Part shown: one piece after another, positions 15,733-24,369 of the stretch
Position numbering within the stretch: the first letter of the stretch is position 1
Layout: each line of letters starts with the position of its first letter
From: CALKMS01 sp036796755
GTDB lineage: Bacteria > Actinomycetota > Aquicultoria > SKW223 > CALKMS01
Direction: 5' to 3'
NCBI GenBank assembly: GCA_036796755.1
Contig: DAIRCJ010000009.1
Location: 1 to 30,868 of the forward strand
DNA: 30,868 bases
Notes under the pieces: model-generated
Seen by the model: the letters and a program-made list of their open reading frames with translations, nothing else
What the model was told of the DNA's origin: nothing
Databases searched by the model: none
Position numbers and translations under genes: made by a program

Positions 15733-16379
15733 AAATTTTCCTGGACACAGCCAATATTGAAGAAATAAAAGAGGGTGTTTCCTGGGGAGTTATAAGTGGA
15801 GTGACTACCAATCCCACTCTGGCTTGCAAAGAAGGTCGCTCTTTTAAGGAGCTTATTAAGGAGATCTCTCAGGTTGTAGAGGGGCCGGTAAGTGCGGAAG
15901 CAGTTTCCCTCAAAGCCGAAGAAATAATTCCCGAAGCTCGAGAGCTTTCGAAAATTGCTCCCAATGTGGTAATAAAAATTCCAGTTATGCCTGAAGGCTT
16001 AAAGGCCACCCGAGTTTTGAGCCAGGAAGGAATAAAGGTAAATATGACTCTGGTCTTCTCTTTAAATCAGGCTTTGCTGGCGGCTCAGGCTGGTGCCGCT
16101 TTTGTCAGCCCTTTTATTGGGCGGATTGACGATATTGGTTATGATGGTCTTTCAGTTTTGAGTGATATTGTTGGCTGTTACAATTATTATGGTTTTGAGA
16201 CGGAGGTTATTGCTGCTAGCATCCGCCACCCCCTGCATGTAGTAGAAGCAGCGAGGCTGGGAGCGGACATTGCTACTGTCCCCTTTGCTGTTTTAAAACA
16301 AATGGTTAAGCATCCGCTAACTGATATTGGAATTGAAAGGTTTTTGAAAGACTGGGAAAAAATCAAAAACCTTTGCTAA
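15729..16379 (+). CDS. tal: transaldolase of the small TalC/FSA family, 216 aa
   Basis: The enzyme moves a dihydroxyacetone unit between sugar phosphates in the non-oxidative pentose phosphate pathway. It is a compact TIM barrel: FLDTAN opens strand 1, GVTTNPTL is the phosphate-side loop, the Schiff-base lysine is Lys83 in VIKIP, and SPFIGRIDDIG is the late signature. Glu57 in the SAEAV motif, where fructose-6-phosphate aldolases carry Gln, points to true transaldolase activity; this is a family rule, not tested here. TTG 15729 overlaps the kinase stop and has GGGGAGG about nine bases upstream. Rho follows 19 bases later. Confidence 0.92.
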   Translation: MKIFLDTANIEEIKEGVSWGVISGVTTNPTLACKEGRSFKELIKEISQVVEGPVSAEAVSLKAEEIIPEARELSKIAPNVVIKIPVMPEGLKATRVLSQEGIKVNMTLVFSLNQALLAAQAGAAFVSPFIGRIDDIGYDGLSVLSDIVGCYNYYGFETEVIAASIRHPLHVVEAARLGADIATVPFAVLKQMVKHPLTDIGIERFLKDWEKIKNLC

Positions 16380-16398
16380 AAAATTTAAGAGGTGGTAA

Positions 16399-17772
16399 AT
16401 GGAGCAAATGAAAATGGAAACTTTAAGTCGGGAAGAGTTAGAAAAAGAAAAAAGAGTTTACTTGGTTTCTCTGGCTAAAAAACTGGGAGTTAAGAACGCC
16501 GTTCGCCTTCCTAAAGCTGAACTTATTGAGGCGATTATCAGCACGCAAGCTGAGAGAGGAGAAAACGGCTATGAAGAGGAAAAGGAAAAAGCTGCGGTGG
16601 TTCTAGTTGAGAAGGAAGAAGAATTAAAGGAAAAACCAGCCCGACCTGAAGGGGCGACCAAAAAAGGCATTCTTGACATTTTGCCGGAAGGCTATGGTTT
16701 TTTAAGGGTCCGGGGCTATCTGCCGAGCGAAGAAGACGTCTATGTCTCTCTTTCCCAGATTCGCCGCTTTGGCTTGAAGAGAGGGGATGAGGTTGAAGGG
16801 CAGGTTAGACCGCCCAAAGATAGCGAAAAATACAACGCTCTGCTGCGAATTGAGTCGGTTAATAAGAAAGACCCGGAAGAAGCCCGCAATCGCCGACCTT
16901 TTGAGAGATTGACTCCTCTTTTTCCAGTAGAAAGATTACGGCTTGAGGTTCCGGGAGGAGAAGTGGCTCCCCGGATAATTGACTTGATTGCTCCAATAGG
17001 AAAGGGGCAGCGAGGATTGATTGTTTCTCCGCCTAAAGCTGGAAAAACTACCATTTTAAAGCAGATCGCCAACAGCATCACCGTCAATAATCCTGAAGTT
17101 CACCTTCTTGTTCTTCTGGTTGACGAAAGACCGGAAGAAGTTACGGACTGGGAAAGGTCAGTCAAGGCTGAAGTGGTAAGTTCAACCTTTGATCAACCTT
17201 CCGACAACCATGTTCAAGTAGCTGAGCTGGTTTTAGAAAGGGCTAAAAGATTGGTTGAGCACGGTTACGATGTGGTCATACTTCTGGATAGCATCACCCG
17301 TCTGGCTCGCGCTTACAATCTGACGGTTCCCACCAGCGGACGAATCCTTTCTGGCGGAGTGGATTCAACTGCCCTTTATCCGCCCAAGCGTTTTTTTGGT
17401 GCGGCTCGGAACATTGAAGGTGGCGGTAGCTTAACTATCATCGCCACCGCTTTGGTGGAAACGGGAAGCCGGATGGATGAAGTTATCTACGAAGAGTTTA
17501 AAGGCACTGGTAATATGGAAATCCACCTTGATCGGAAACTGGCGGACAAAAGAATCTTTCCGGCTATTGAAATTGAACGCTCGGGAACAAGAAAAGAAGA
17601 ACTGCTAATGAGCCCTCAGGAAGCCCAGATGGTCTGGAAACTTCGCCGTGTTTTGCTGGCTCTGGATTCGGCTCAAGCCTTGGAGCTTTTGATAGACAAA
17701 TTAAGAGAAACCAAAAAGAATGTGGATTTCCTGATTGAAGTAGCAAAATCAGCTATAGCTGAGAACTATTAA
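16399..17772 (+). CDS. rho: transcription termination factor Rho, 457 aa
   Basis: This hexameric RNA-dependent ATPase terminates transcription. The N-terminal helical domain (about 8-52) is joined by an acidic, lysine/glutamate-rich linker (53-85) to the RNA-binding cold-shock fold (about 88-155, with GILDILPEGYGFLR). The ATPase core has P-loop PPKAGKTT (211-218), VDERPEEVTD (241-250), Walker B VVILLDS (292-298) and the secondary RNA-binding loop SGRILSGGVD (313-322). Nothing essential is missing. The HVQVAE segment is preceded by DQPSDN rather than the PASR seen in E. coli, a site involved in bicyclomycin contact. ATG 16399 has AGAGGTGG upstream. It is co-directional with the cDPG genes and rpmE. 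Confidence 0.96.
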   Translation: MEQMKMETLSREELEKEKRVYLVSLAKKLGVKNAVRLPKAELIEAIISTQAERGENGYEEEKEKAAVVLVEKEEELKEKPARPEGATKKGILDILPEGYGFLRVRGYLPSEEDVYVSLSQIRRFGLKRGDEVEGQVRPPKDSEKYNALLRIESVNKKDPEEARNRRPFERLTPLFPVERLRLEVPGGEVAPRIIDLIAPIGKGQRGLIVSPPKAGKTTILKQIANSITVNNPEVHLLVLLVDERPEEVTDWERSVKAEVVSSTFDQPSDNHVQVAELVLERAKRLVEHGYDVVILLDSITRLARAYNLTVPTSGRILSGGVDSTALYPPKRFFGAARNIEGGGSLTIIATALVETGSRMDEVIYEEFKGTGNMEIHLDRKLADKRIFPAIEIERSGTRKEELLMSPQEAQMVWKLRRVLLALDSAQALELLIDKLRETKKNVDFLIEVAKSAIAENY

Positions 17773-17795
17773 ACTTTTAAGGGGAGGAAAGAGAA

Positions 17796-18011
17796 ATGAA
17801 GAAAAAAATTCATCCTGATTACGGTCCGGCTGTGGTTATCTGTGCTTGCGGAGAAAGATTTGAGACACGCTCAACCAGAAAAGAGATTCACGTTGAGGTT
17901 TGTTCGAAATGCCACCCGTTCTTTACCGGTCAGCAGAAGTTTATTGATACAGCCGGTCGAGTTCAAAAATTCCAGAAAAAATACGGTTTAAACTCCAATA
18001 AAAATAAGTAA
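17796..18011 (+). CDS. rpmE: 50S ribosomal protein bL31, zinc-binding form, 71 aa
   Basis: This small ribosomal protein bridges the subunits. It is the C+ form with four zinc-binding cysteines, Cys16 and Cys18 in CAC and Cys36 and Cys39 in CSKC. The family ending (HPFFTGQQKFIDTAGRVQKF) is complete. Start ATG 17796 has GGGGAGG upstream. The rho-rpmE order is widespread in Gram-positive and related bacteria. It is the last gene before the 149-bp gap holding a possible weak terminator and the next promoter. Confidence 0.96.
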   Translation: MKKKIHPDYGPAVVICACGERFETRSTRKEIHVEVCSKCHPFFTGQQKFIDTAGRVQKFQKKYGLNSNKNK

Positions 18012-18016
18012 CTTTC

Positions 18017-18042
18017 AAGTTGAGTTCCGGTTCAAACTTTTC
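18017..18042 (+). terminator. weak hairpin after rpmE
   Basis: AAGTTGA (18017-18023) can pair with TCaAACTT (18032-18039) with one bulged A, leaving a loop of about eight bases, and TTTTC follows the arm. The stem is A/U-rich and short, so it is a poor intrinsic terminator; Rho-dependent termination is as likely. Confidence 0.22.
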
Positions 18043-18070
18043 TCTGGCTACTTACCTTGCCTTTCAAAAT

Positions 18071-18079
18071 TGCTATAAT
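18071..18079 (+). promoter_or_regulatory. extended -10 promoter for the DUF1385-prfA operon
   Basis: TGcTATAAT is a perfect extended -10. The base stretch 17 bp upstream (CTTACC) is a poor -35. A start near 18086 gives a leader of about 75 bases before the GTG at 18161, which includes a short open frame at 18103-18150. Confidence 0.55.
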
Positions 18080-18102
18080 CATTTTTTGTTGGTGAGAAAA
18101 GG

Positions 18103-18150
18103 ATGCAAGTTTATGTTGGAGTTCAATTTAAACCTTATCTTCAGGATTGA
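18103..18150 (+). CDS. possible 15-codon leader peptide
   Basis: ATG at 18103 opens a frame of 15 codons (MQVYVGVQFKPYLQD) ending in TGA at 18148-18150, eleven bases before the DUF1385 start. GGTGAG lies six bases before the ATG, a fair ribosome site. It lies fully within the leader expected from the promoter at 18071-18079. It may couple translation to the next gene, or it may be chance; it has no clear attenuator hairpin. Confidence 0.3.
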   Translation: MQVYVGVQFKPYLQD

Positions 18151-18160
18151 AAGGTAAAGA

Positions 18161-19027
18161 GTGGAAATAGGAGGTCAGGCAGTTTTCGAAGGGGTAATGA
18201 TGCGCGGTCAGAAGCACTGGGTAGTTGCGGTGCGCCACCCTTCAAAGGAAATTCTGGTTAAAGAAGAAAGAATTCCTGATTCCATCTCTAACAATCGACT
18301 TCTTCGGCTACCGTTTATAAGAGGCGTCTTTGTTTTATTTGATACGGTGGTTTTGGGCTGGAAAGCTTTAAGTTTTTCCCTTCAAGTTTTCGAGGAGGAA
18401 GCGCCAAGCGAAAAAGAAATGTATGCCGCTTTTTTCCTGGCTTTTTTGATTGTAATTGGCGTTTTCATTTTGCTTCCTGCTGGTCTAAGCCAATACCTTG
18501 TGGGCTCTTTATCCTTTTTTAAAAACCCGATTTTGAGAAATCTTCTTGAGGGTTCAATACGGGTTTTTCTCTTTCTTGGTTATTTACTGGCAATTTCTTT
18601 CGTTGGGGATATCAAAGAGGTTTTTCAGTACCACGGGGCCGAACATAAAAGCATAAACTCTTTTGAAAAAGAAGGAAAAATAGACCCTGAGATTGCCATC
18701 CGGCATAGCCGCTTTCATGTGAGTTGTGGCACCAGTTTCATAATTTTAAGCCTGGTTGTTATGGTTGTTATCTATACCTTTCTTGATGTTAGTAACTTTT
18801 TTTTGAGGTTTTTGCTTCGTCTGGCTTTGCTTCCGGTGGTGGTAGGGGTTTCTTACGAAATTATTAAGATTGCTCGACGTTTTCGAGAAAGCTGGATAGT
18901 GAAGCTGGTTGCTTTTCCCGGTCTGGCTATGCAGTATTTGACCACACGGGAGCCCGAGAAACCTCAGATTGAAGTTGCTTTAGCTTCCCTGTCTCGCTTG
19001 GTGGAGCTGGAGAGACAGAATGCTTGA
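18161..19027 (+). CDS. DUF1385 membrane protein (YqhQ-like), 288 aa
   Basis: This is a conserved membrane protein. The start GTG 18161 gives the family's opening EIGGQAVFEGVMMRG almost at residue 1, so the start is secure; AAAGG precedes it. About five helices follow (around 94-115, 140-155, 195-213 and 217-238 are clearest), with the conserved motif FQYHGAEHKSINSFE and the later FHVSCGTSF. Histidines in these motifs suggest a metal or cofactor site. The family occurs next to prfA in many Gram-positive and related bacteria and has no agreed function. The stop overlaps the prfA start by 8 bp. Confidence 0.9.
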   Translation: MEIGGQAVFEGVMMRGQKHWVVAVRHPSKEILVKEERIPDSISNNRLLRLPFIRGVFVLFDTVVLGWKALSFSLQVFEEEAPSEKEMYAAFFLAFLIVIGVFILLPAGLSQYLVGSLSFFKNPILRNLLEGSIRVFLFLGYLLAISFVGDIKEVFQYHGAEHKSINSFEKEGKIDPEIAIRHSRFHVSCGTSFIILSLVVMVVIYTFLDVSNFFLRFLLRLALLPVVVGVSYEIIKIARRFRESWIVKLVAFPGLAMQYLTTREPEKPQIEVALASLSRLVELERQNA

Positions 19028-20093
19028 CCTTAAGCGCCTGGAAGAGATAGAAAAGAAATATGAAAGCTTAAATGAGAAAATGGCTTCTGAGGAAGCACTT
19101 TCCAACTTGGAACTTTTAACCCGGCTGCGCCGGGAACAGGCTGCCCTAACTGATTTAGTTGAAAAAATCCGAAGTTACAAGAGAGTTCTAAAGGACATTG
19201 AAACAGCAGAAGAGATGATTAAGGAAAGCAAAGAAGAAGGGGAGGAAATTTACCTTAAAGGGGAGCTTAAAAAACTTAAAGAGGAAAAAGAAAAGCGGGA
19301 GGAAGAAATAAAAGAGTTAATTGTCGGGCGGGATCCTAACGATGAAAAGGATGTAATAGTAGAGATTAGAGCAGGAACAGGCGGGGAAGAAGCCAGCCTC
19401 TTCGCTGCTGACCTTTTCCGGGCTTACCAGCGTTATGCGGAAAATAGAGGCTGGAAGACAGAGGTAATTGATGTCAGCCCCAGCAATATGGGAGGTTTTA
19501 AAGAGATAATTTTTGAAGTCAAAGGTAAAGGGGCTTACAGCAAGCTGAAGTTTGAATCGGGAGTCCATCGGGTTCAAAGAATACCGGTGACTGAGTCCAG
19601 CGGTCGGATTCACACCTCAGCAGCCACAGTGGCTGTTCTTCCTGAAGCTGATGAGGTGGAGGTGGAAATAGACCCTAAAGACTTGAAGATCGATACTTTC
19701 CGAGCCAGTGGACCAGGCGGGCAACATGTCAATGTGACCGATTCGGCTGTTCGGATTACCCATCTGCCGACCGGAATGGTGGTCCAGTGTCAGGAAGAGC
19801 GTTCTCAACTTCAAAACCGGGAAAAGGCTTTAAGGTTGCTCAGAGCCCGGCTTTATGAGCATTTTCAGAAAGAGCAGGAGAAAAAAATTGCCCAGGAAAG
19901 AAGAAGACAGGTGGGCACGGGAGATCGGAGTGAAAGAATTAGAACTTACAACTTTCCTCAAAATCGGGTTACCGATCACCGAATAAACCTTACCCTTTAT
20001 AATTTAGAGCAGGTTCTGGAAGGCAATCTGGACGAAATAATCGAGGCTCTGGCAGCAGCTGAAAGAGCCAGAAAATTGGAGGAAGCGGTTTAA
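19020..20093 (+). CDS. prfA: peptide chain release factor 1, 357 aa
   Basis: RF1 reads UAA and UAG stops and triggers peptide release. The GGQ motif is at residues 233-235 (SGPGGQHVNVT), and the downstream SAVRITHLPTGMVV block is standard for class I factors. The long charged N-terminal coiled coil (about 5-105) is typical. The codon-recognition loop should lie near VTESSGRIHTS (190-200), where P-x-T/RF1-like and not SPF/RF2 residues are seen (IPVTES). Start ATG 19020 overlaps the DUF1385 gene by 8 bp. The stop is followed at once by the prmC start, pairing the factor with its own methyltransferase. Confidence 0.96.
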   Translation: MLDLKRLEEIEKKYESLNEKMASEEALSNLELLTRLRREQAALTDLVEKIRSYKRVLKDIETAEEMIKESKEEGEEIYLKGELKKLKEEKEKREEEIKELIVGRDPNDEKDVIVEIRAGTGGEEASLFAADLFRAYQRYAENRGWKTEVIDVSPSNMGGFKEIIFEVKGKGAYSKLKFESGVHRVQRIPVTESSGRIHTSAATVAVLPEADEVEVEIDPKDLKIDTFRASGPGGQHVNVTDSAVRITHLPTGMVVQCQEERSQLQNREKALRLLRARLYEHFQKEQEKKIAQERRRQVGTGDRSERIRTYNFPQNRVTDHRINLTLYNLEQVLEGNLDEIIEALAAAERARKLEEAV

Positions 20094-20882
20094 TTGAAAG
20101 ACATTTACCGGGAAAAATTTCCTGAAAGTGCGGCTGTCTGGAAGGAAATGACAGGGAGAAGCCTGTCGGAATTTTTACTTAAAGAGGAACTTTCTTGGAG
20201 AGACAAAAAAACCCTCTCTTTAGGATTGAGATGCAGATGGGCTGGCCTCCCCCTTCCTTATCTTACCGGGGAGGTTTGCTTCGCCGGCCGGGTGTTTAAA
20301 GTCAGACCAGGGGTTTTTCTTCCCCGTCAGGAAAGTGAAGTTCTGCTGGAAGCAGCTGAAAACGAAATTCCTTTCAGGTCAGAGGTTCTGGAAGTAGGTC
20401 TGGGTACCGGCGCTGTGATCATCTCTTTACTTTTGAACCGACCTGACCTTAAAGGAACAGGAATTGATATTTCTCGGGAAGCGGTCCGCTTAAGTCAGGA
20501 AAACTCGGCTCTTTACAGGTTGGGTGGCCGCTTGATAATTTTTCATCGGGATTTCAAAGATTTTAGGGGGAAAAGGTTCAAAGCAGTTATTACTAATCCC
20601 CCTTACCTTTCTTCTTATGAAATTATGGCTTTGCCTTCTTCAGTCAGGTATTACGAGCCCCGTAAGGCTCTGGATGGCGGGCTGACCGGGCTTGATTTTT
20701 ATCTAGAGTTAAAGAGAAAAATTGCTGACCTTTTATTGCCTGAAGGGCTGCTTCTGGCAGAGGTTGGGAAAAGGCAGGCCGATAGGGTAAAAGAAATCTT
20801 TTCTCCCCAACTGAAGTGGCAAAAATCGTTTTATGATGGTTTGGGAGTGGAAAGAGTTTTATTATTTCAGTTAGAGGGGTAA
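20094..20882 (+). CDS. prmC: PrmC, release-factor glutamine methyltransferase, 262 aa
   Basis: PrmC methylates the glutamine of the GGQ motif in release factors. The N-terminal helical part (1-70) is followed by a Rossmann methyltransferase. The SAM-binding VLEVGLGTGAV lies at 98-108; the usual D-x-G-x-G is E-V-G-L-G here, a common variant. The catalytic NPPY lies at 168-171. PYLTGE (55-60) and RQESE (78-82) are family marks. TTG 20094 directly follows the prfA stop, with GGAGG inside the end of prfA. The length is slightly short but normal (260-285 aa). Confidence 0.94.
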   Translation: MKDIYREKFPESAAVWKEMTGRSLSEFLLKEELSWRDKKTLSLGLRCRWAGLPLPYLTGEVCFAGRVFKVRPGVFLPRQESEVLLEAAENEIPFRSEVLEVGLGTGAVIISLLLNRPDLKGTGIDISREAVRLSQENSALYRLGGRLIIFHRDFKDFRGKRFKAVITNPPYLSSYEIMALPSSVRYYEPRKALDGGLTGLDFYLELKRKIADLLLPEGLLLAEVGKRQADRVKEIFSPQLKWQKSFYDGLGVERVLLFQLEG

Positions 20883-20884
20883 AG

Positions 20885-22138
20885 TTGGATTTTTTAGGAA
20901 GAGTTGATCCGGAAATAGCTGCTTGCATAAGAAAGGAGCTTTCTCGCCAGAGGAACACTCTGGAACTTATTTCTTCGGAAAACTTTACCAGTCTGGCGGT
21001 GCTGGAAGCTCAGGGCTCAGTTTTAACCAATAAGTATGCCGAAGGCTATCCCGAAAGACGTTACTATGGAGGCTGTGATTTTGTTGACGAAGTGGAAAGC
21101 CTGGCTATTGAGCGGGCTAAAAAACTTTTTTCCGCCGAATACGCCAACGTACAGCCTCACTCTGGCTCCCAGGCCAATATGGCTGTTTATTTTGCCTTAA
21201 TTAAGCCGGGGGACAAGGTTTTAGGCTTTGACCTGCGCCACGGTGGGCATCTTACCCATGGCAGCCCGGTCAACTTTTCTGGCCAGCTTTATCAGTTTGT
21301 TTCCTATGGAGTGAACCGGGAAACGGAACAGTTAGACTATGAGGAAATAAGAGAAATTGCCAGAAGGGAAAAGCCCAGGCTTATTGTGGCTGGAGCCAGT
21401 GCTTACTCTCGAATTATTAATTTTCAGGCTTTTCGAGAAATAGCTGATGAGGTAGGAGCTCTTCTGATGGTTGATATGGCTCACATTGCCGGTCTGGTAG
21501 CGGCCGAGCTTCATCCAAACCCGGTTCATCATTCTCATGTGGTCACTTCTACCACTCACAAAACCCTTCGAGGCCCTCGAGCTGGCTTTATTTTGGCTAA
21601 GGAAGAGTTTGGTCCCCGGATTGACAAAGCAGTTTTCCCTGGTGTTCAGGGTGGACCTTTGATGCATGTTATTGCCGCTAAGGCTGTGGCTTTCAAGGAG
21701 GCGATGAGCGAGGAGTTTAGAAGATACCAGCAACAAATTGTCAATAATGCTCGACAGCTGGCTTTAACTCTTCAGGAAGAAGGTTTGAGAATTGTCAGCG
21801 GCGGGACCGATAACCATCTTTTTCTGGTTGATTTAACTCCTATAAACTTAACGGGCCGAGAAGGCCAGGAACTTTTAGATGAAATCGGTATAACGGTTAA
21901 CAAAAACGCAATTCCTTTTGACACCCAGAGCCCTATTGTTACCAGCGGTCTGAGAATAGGGACCCCGGCGGTTACCACCCGGGGACTTAAAGAGGGTGAA
22001 ATGGTAATAATCGGGCACCTGATAGCTAAAGTTTTAAAAAATCCCACCAGCAGTCAGGTTCGCGAAGAAGCCCGTCAAAAAGTTCGCGAACTTTGTGAAG
22101 CTTTCCCGCTTTATCCGGAGTTAAATGAGAAGATTTGA
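20885..22138 (+). CDS. glyA: serine hydroxymethyltransferase, 417 aa
   Basis: This PLP enzyme interconverts serine and glycine with tetrahydrofolate, feeding one-carbon metabolism. Lys226 in TSTTHKTLRGPRAG binds PLP. ELISSENFTS (27-36), YAEGYPERRYYGG (51-63) and VDMAHIAGL (196-204) are present. The full length is standard. The start is TTG 20885, two bases after prmC, with GAGGGG just upstream. The last 14 bases overlap the PHP gene. The prfA-prmC-glyA neighbourhood is common in Gram-positive bacteria. Confidence 0.96.
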   Translation: MDFLGRVDPEIAACIRKELSRQRNTLELISSENFTSLAVLEAQGSVLTNKYAEGYPERRYYGGCDFVDEVESLAIERAKKLFSAEYANVQPHSGSQANMAVYFALIKPGDKVLGFDLRHGGHLTHGSPVNFSGQLYQFVSYGVNRETEQLDYEEIREIARREKPRLIVAGASAYSRIINFQAFREIADEVGALLMVDMAHIAGLVAAELHPNPVHHSHVVTSTTHKTLRGPRAGFILAKEEFGPRIDKAVFPGVQGGPLMHVIAAKAVAFKEAMSEEFRRYQQQIVNNARQLALTLQEEGLRIVSGGTDNHLFLVDLTPINLTGREGQELLDEIGITVNKNAIPFDTQSPIVTSGLRIGTPAVTTRGLKEGEMVIIGHLIAKVLKNPTSSQVREEARQKVRELCEAFPLYPELNEKI

Positions 22139-22853
22139 ACTTGACCTTCATGTCCATACTCTGGCTTCGGGTCACGCTTTCAGCACCATTCTCGAGTCAG
22201 TCAGGGTAGCCAAAGATAAGGGGTTGAAGGGGATTGCTTTTTTGGAGCATGGCCCGGCTTTGCCCGGCGGTGCCCATCCTTATTACTTTTCTAACCTGAG
22301 GGTTTTGCCCCGGGAGATTGAGGGGGTTCAGTCTTTTTTCGGAGTGGAAGCTAACATTGTAAACGAAAAGGGAGAGCTTGACCTTGAAGACGCTATTCTT
22401 TCTGAGCTCGATTTAGTGGCTGTTGCTCTTCACCCCCGTTGTGGTTACGAGAATCAGGGGATAAAAAAAAATACCGAGGTAGTTTTAAAAGCCCTTGAAA
22501 ACCCTTATGTAGATATGATAGCTCACCCCGCCAACCAGGCTTTTCCTTTAGACATTGAACCAATAATTGAGGCAGCTCGAGAAAAAAATATTATCATCGA
22601 AGTAAATAATAGCTCACTTCTTCCTACCACCACGCGCCAGGGAGCTAAAGAGCTTACTCGCAGGTTTGCTTTAAGTTGCCTGGAGAAGAAAGCCCTGATA
22701 GCCTTAAACTCAGATGCCCATTACTCCTCTTTGATTGGCGAAGTCGAAGAAGCCTACGCCTTAATTAAAGGTCAGGATTTTCCTTCAGAGTTGATTATCA
22801 ACTCTCGACTGGAATTTTTCTTAAAGTATTTAAAAACTAAAGGAAAGAGATGA
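22125..22853 (+). CDS. PHP-domain phosphatase, YcdX-like, 242 aa
   Basis: This is a trinuclear-metal phosphatase of the PHP superfamily. The expected ligands are all visible: His9 and His11 (DLHVHT), His17 (SGHAFS), Glu41/His42 (LEHG), Glu75 (VEAN), His103 (LHPR), His134 (AHPANQ), Asp197 and His199 (SDAHY). It resembles YcdX of E. coli. The substrate is not known from sequence. ATG 22125 overlaps glyA by 14 bp and the stop overlaps the following gene by 4 bp (ATGA), so it belongs to the long prfA operon. Confidence 0.88.
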   Translation: MRRFELDLHVHTLASGHAFSTILESVRVAKDKGLKGIAFLEHGPALPGGAHPYYFSNLRVLPREIEGVQSFFGVEANIVNEKGELDLEDAILSELDLVAVALHPRCGYENQGIKKNTEVVLKALENPYVDMIAHPANQAFPLDIEPIIEAAREKNIIIEVNNSSLLPTTTRQGAKELTRRFALSCLEKKALIALNSDAHYSSLIGEVEEAYALIKGQDFPSELIINSRLEFFLKYLKTKGKR

Positions 22854-23521
22854 AACGGGTTCTGGTTTTCTTGCTTCTCCTCGTCTTACTTTTTATTTTT
22901 TTAATCTATCCTGTTTTGATTACTTCTCTATTTAAAATGCTAATTACCAACGAGTTTTCCCGTCGATATAAGGGATTGGAAATTGAACTTAAGGTTGAAA
23001 CCACACCTTTTTTCATCTTTTCCAGTCAGTTTGATCGGGTAAAGGGGAAAATTTCTCCCACTCCAAATATTGACGCCAACTTTGAGTTTATTAAGTTTGA
23101 CCTTGAAGGAGTGAAAGTAAAAGTTGCCGATTTACTCAGGGGGAAGTCAGCCGGCAGTTCAGTTAGCTGGAGAAAGTTTCTCCTTTCCGGTAGGGCAACT
23201 ATTGAACAGGTGAATTCTTTTGTTGACAGCCAGGGGCTCCCTTTGCGAATTGAAACTAATAATGGGAAAATAATAGCGTCTCCTCTGGGAGTTAAGTTGC
23301 CTTGGCTGTTTGGCGACCGGGAAAAGATAGTTCTTTTTGACCCTGAAGAGAAAGAGCAAAGCCTGGAAAACTTATTGAAGGTTTTAAGTGAAGGATTCTC
23401 AGCTGATCTTGATATGTTGGGAATTAACGAGGTAAAGGTTTCAACAGGAGGGATAGACTGGGAGCTGGAGATTAAAGCTCATGACTTCCTCTCTTTGCAA
23501 AATTTTCTGGAGGGGTTTTAA
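22850..23521 (+). CDS. DUF2993/LmeA-like membrane-anchored protein, 223 aa
   Basis: An N-terminal helix (4-27) carries a soluble domain with the alternating beta pattern of DUF2993, including FKPTP-like positions (FDRVKGKISPTPNIDAN, about 61-77) and a DLEGVKVKVADLL strand. LmeA of mycobacteria is a phosphatidylinositol-binding envelope protein; the family occurs in Actinomycetota, cyanobacteria and related groups. The domain probably faces the outside and binds lipids. It overlaps the PHP gene by 4 bp and the transketolase gene by 1 bp, which ties it to the operon without a metabolic explanation. Confidence 0.6.
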   Translation: MKRVLVFLLLLVLLFIFLIYPVLITSLFKMLITNEFSRRYKGLEIELKVETTPFFIFSSQFDRVKGKISPTPNIDANFEFIKFDLEGVKVKVADLLRGKSAGSSVSWRKFLLSGRATIEQVNSFVDSQGLPLRIETNNGKIIASPLGVKLPWLFGDREKIVLFDPEEKEQSLENLLKVLSEGFSADLDMLGINEVKVSTGGIDWELEIKAHDFLSLQNFLEGF

Positions 23522-24369
23522 TGGTTTTAACCGAAGCCGAACTTAAAAAGTTAGAGCGGATAGCCTGCCGTTTGCGCTGGGATGTAGTGAAAATGATTGG
23601 CGAGGCGGGCTCGGGTCATCCCGGCGGCTCCCTCTCGGCAGTGGAGATAGTTACGGCTCTCTATTTTTATCTGATGCGTCACGATCCGGCCAATCCTGAA
23701 TGGGAAGAGCGTGACCGCTTTGTTTTAAGTAAGGGGCATGCTGCTCCTCTCCTTTACGCTGCTTTAGCGGAAAGCGGTTATTTTCCCCGAGAAAATCTCT
23801 GGACTTTGAGGAAGTTAGGTTCTCTTCTTCAAGGTCACCCCGATATGAAAAGAACCCCGGGAGTGGAGATTTCCACCGGTTCTTTGGGGCAGGGTTTTTC
23901 AGTTGCCTGCGGAATGGCTCTGGCTGGCAAAATGGATAAAAAGGATTATCGGGTTTTTGTCCTTTTAGGCGATGGCGAGACCCAGGCGGGGATAGTCTGG
24001 GAAGCAGCGATGTTTGCGGCTCACTATAAACTGGATAATCTTTGTGCCTTCATTGACTTCAATCATTTACAAATCGATGGCCCGGTGGAAAAAGTGATGA
24101 ACATTGAGCCGGTGGTGGAGAAGTGGAAGTCGTTTGGCTGGTGGGTAAAGAAAATTGACGGGCATTCTTTTCCGCAAATAATTGAAACTTTAAAAGAGGC
24201 TCGGGAAGTCAAAGAAAGACCTCAGATGATTGTGGCGGAAACCCTCAAAGGGAAAGGAGTTGCCTGCATGGAGGGAGTGGTTGACTTCCATGGTAAAGCT
24301 CCAAGTTATGAGCAGATGGTTGAGGCTTTGAAAAAATTTGAGGAAATGATGGGTGATATAGGTGACTGA
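23521..24369 (+). CDS. transketolase, N-terminal (TPP-binding) subunit, 282 aa
   Basis: This is one half of a split transketolase, which moves two-carbon units between sugar phosphates. GHPGGSLSAVE and the TPP/metal-binding GDGETQAGIVWE followed by NHLQIDG are intact, as are SKGHAAPLLYA and STGSLGQGFSVA. ATG 23521 shares one base with the preceding stop and GGAGGG lies upstream. The C-terminal half follows with 8 bp overlap. Split transketolases are standard in archaea and many bacteria. Confidence 0.94.
   Translation: MVLTEAELKKLERIACRLRWDVVKMIGEAGSGHPGGSLSAVEIVTALYFYLMRHDPANPEWEERDRFVLSKGHAAPLLYAALAESGYFPRENLWTLRKLGSLLQGHPDMKRTPGVEISTGSLGQGFSVACGMALAGKMDKKDYRVFVLLGDGETQAGIVWEAAMFAAHYKLDNLCAFIDFNHLQIDGPVEKVMNIEPVVEKWKSFGWWVKKIDGHSFPQIIETLKEAREVKERPQMIVAETLKGKGVACMEGVVDFHGKAPSYEQMVEALKKFEEMMGDIGD

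Noticed and set aside
21332..21736. Open frame of 134 codons on the minus strand inside glyA
   Set aside because: It lies wholly within the strongly conserved SHMT gene, has no recognisable family and no ribosome site; it is a shadow frame. The same holds for 16740-17087 (inside rho), 19317-19613 (inside prfA) and 20644-20958.
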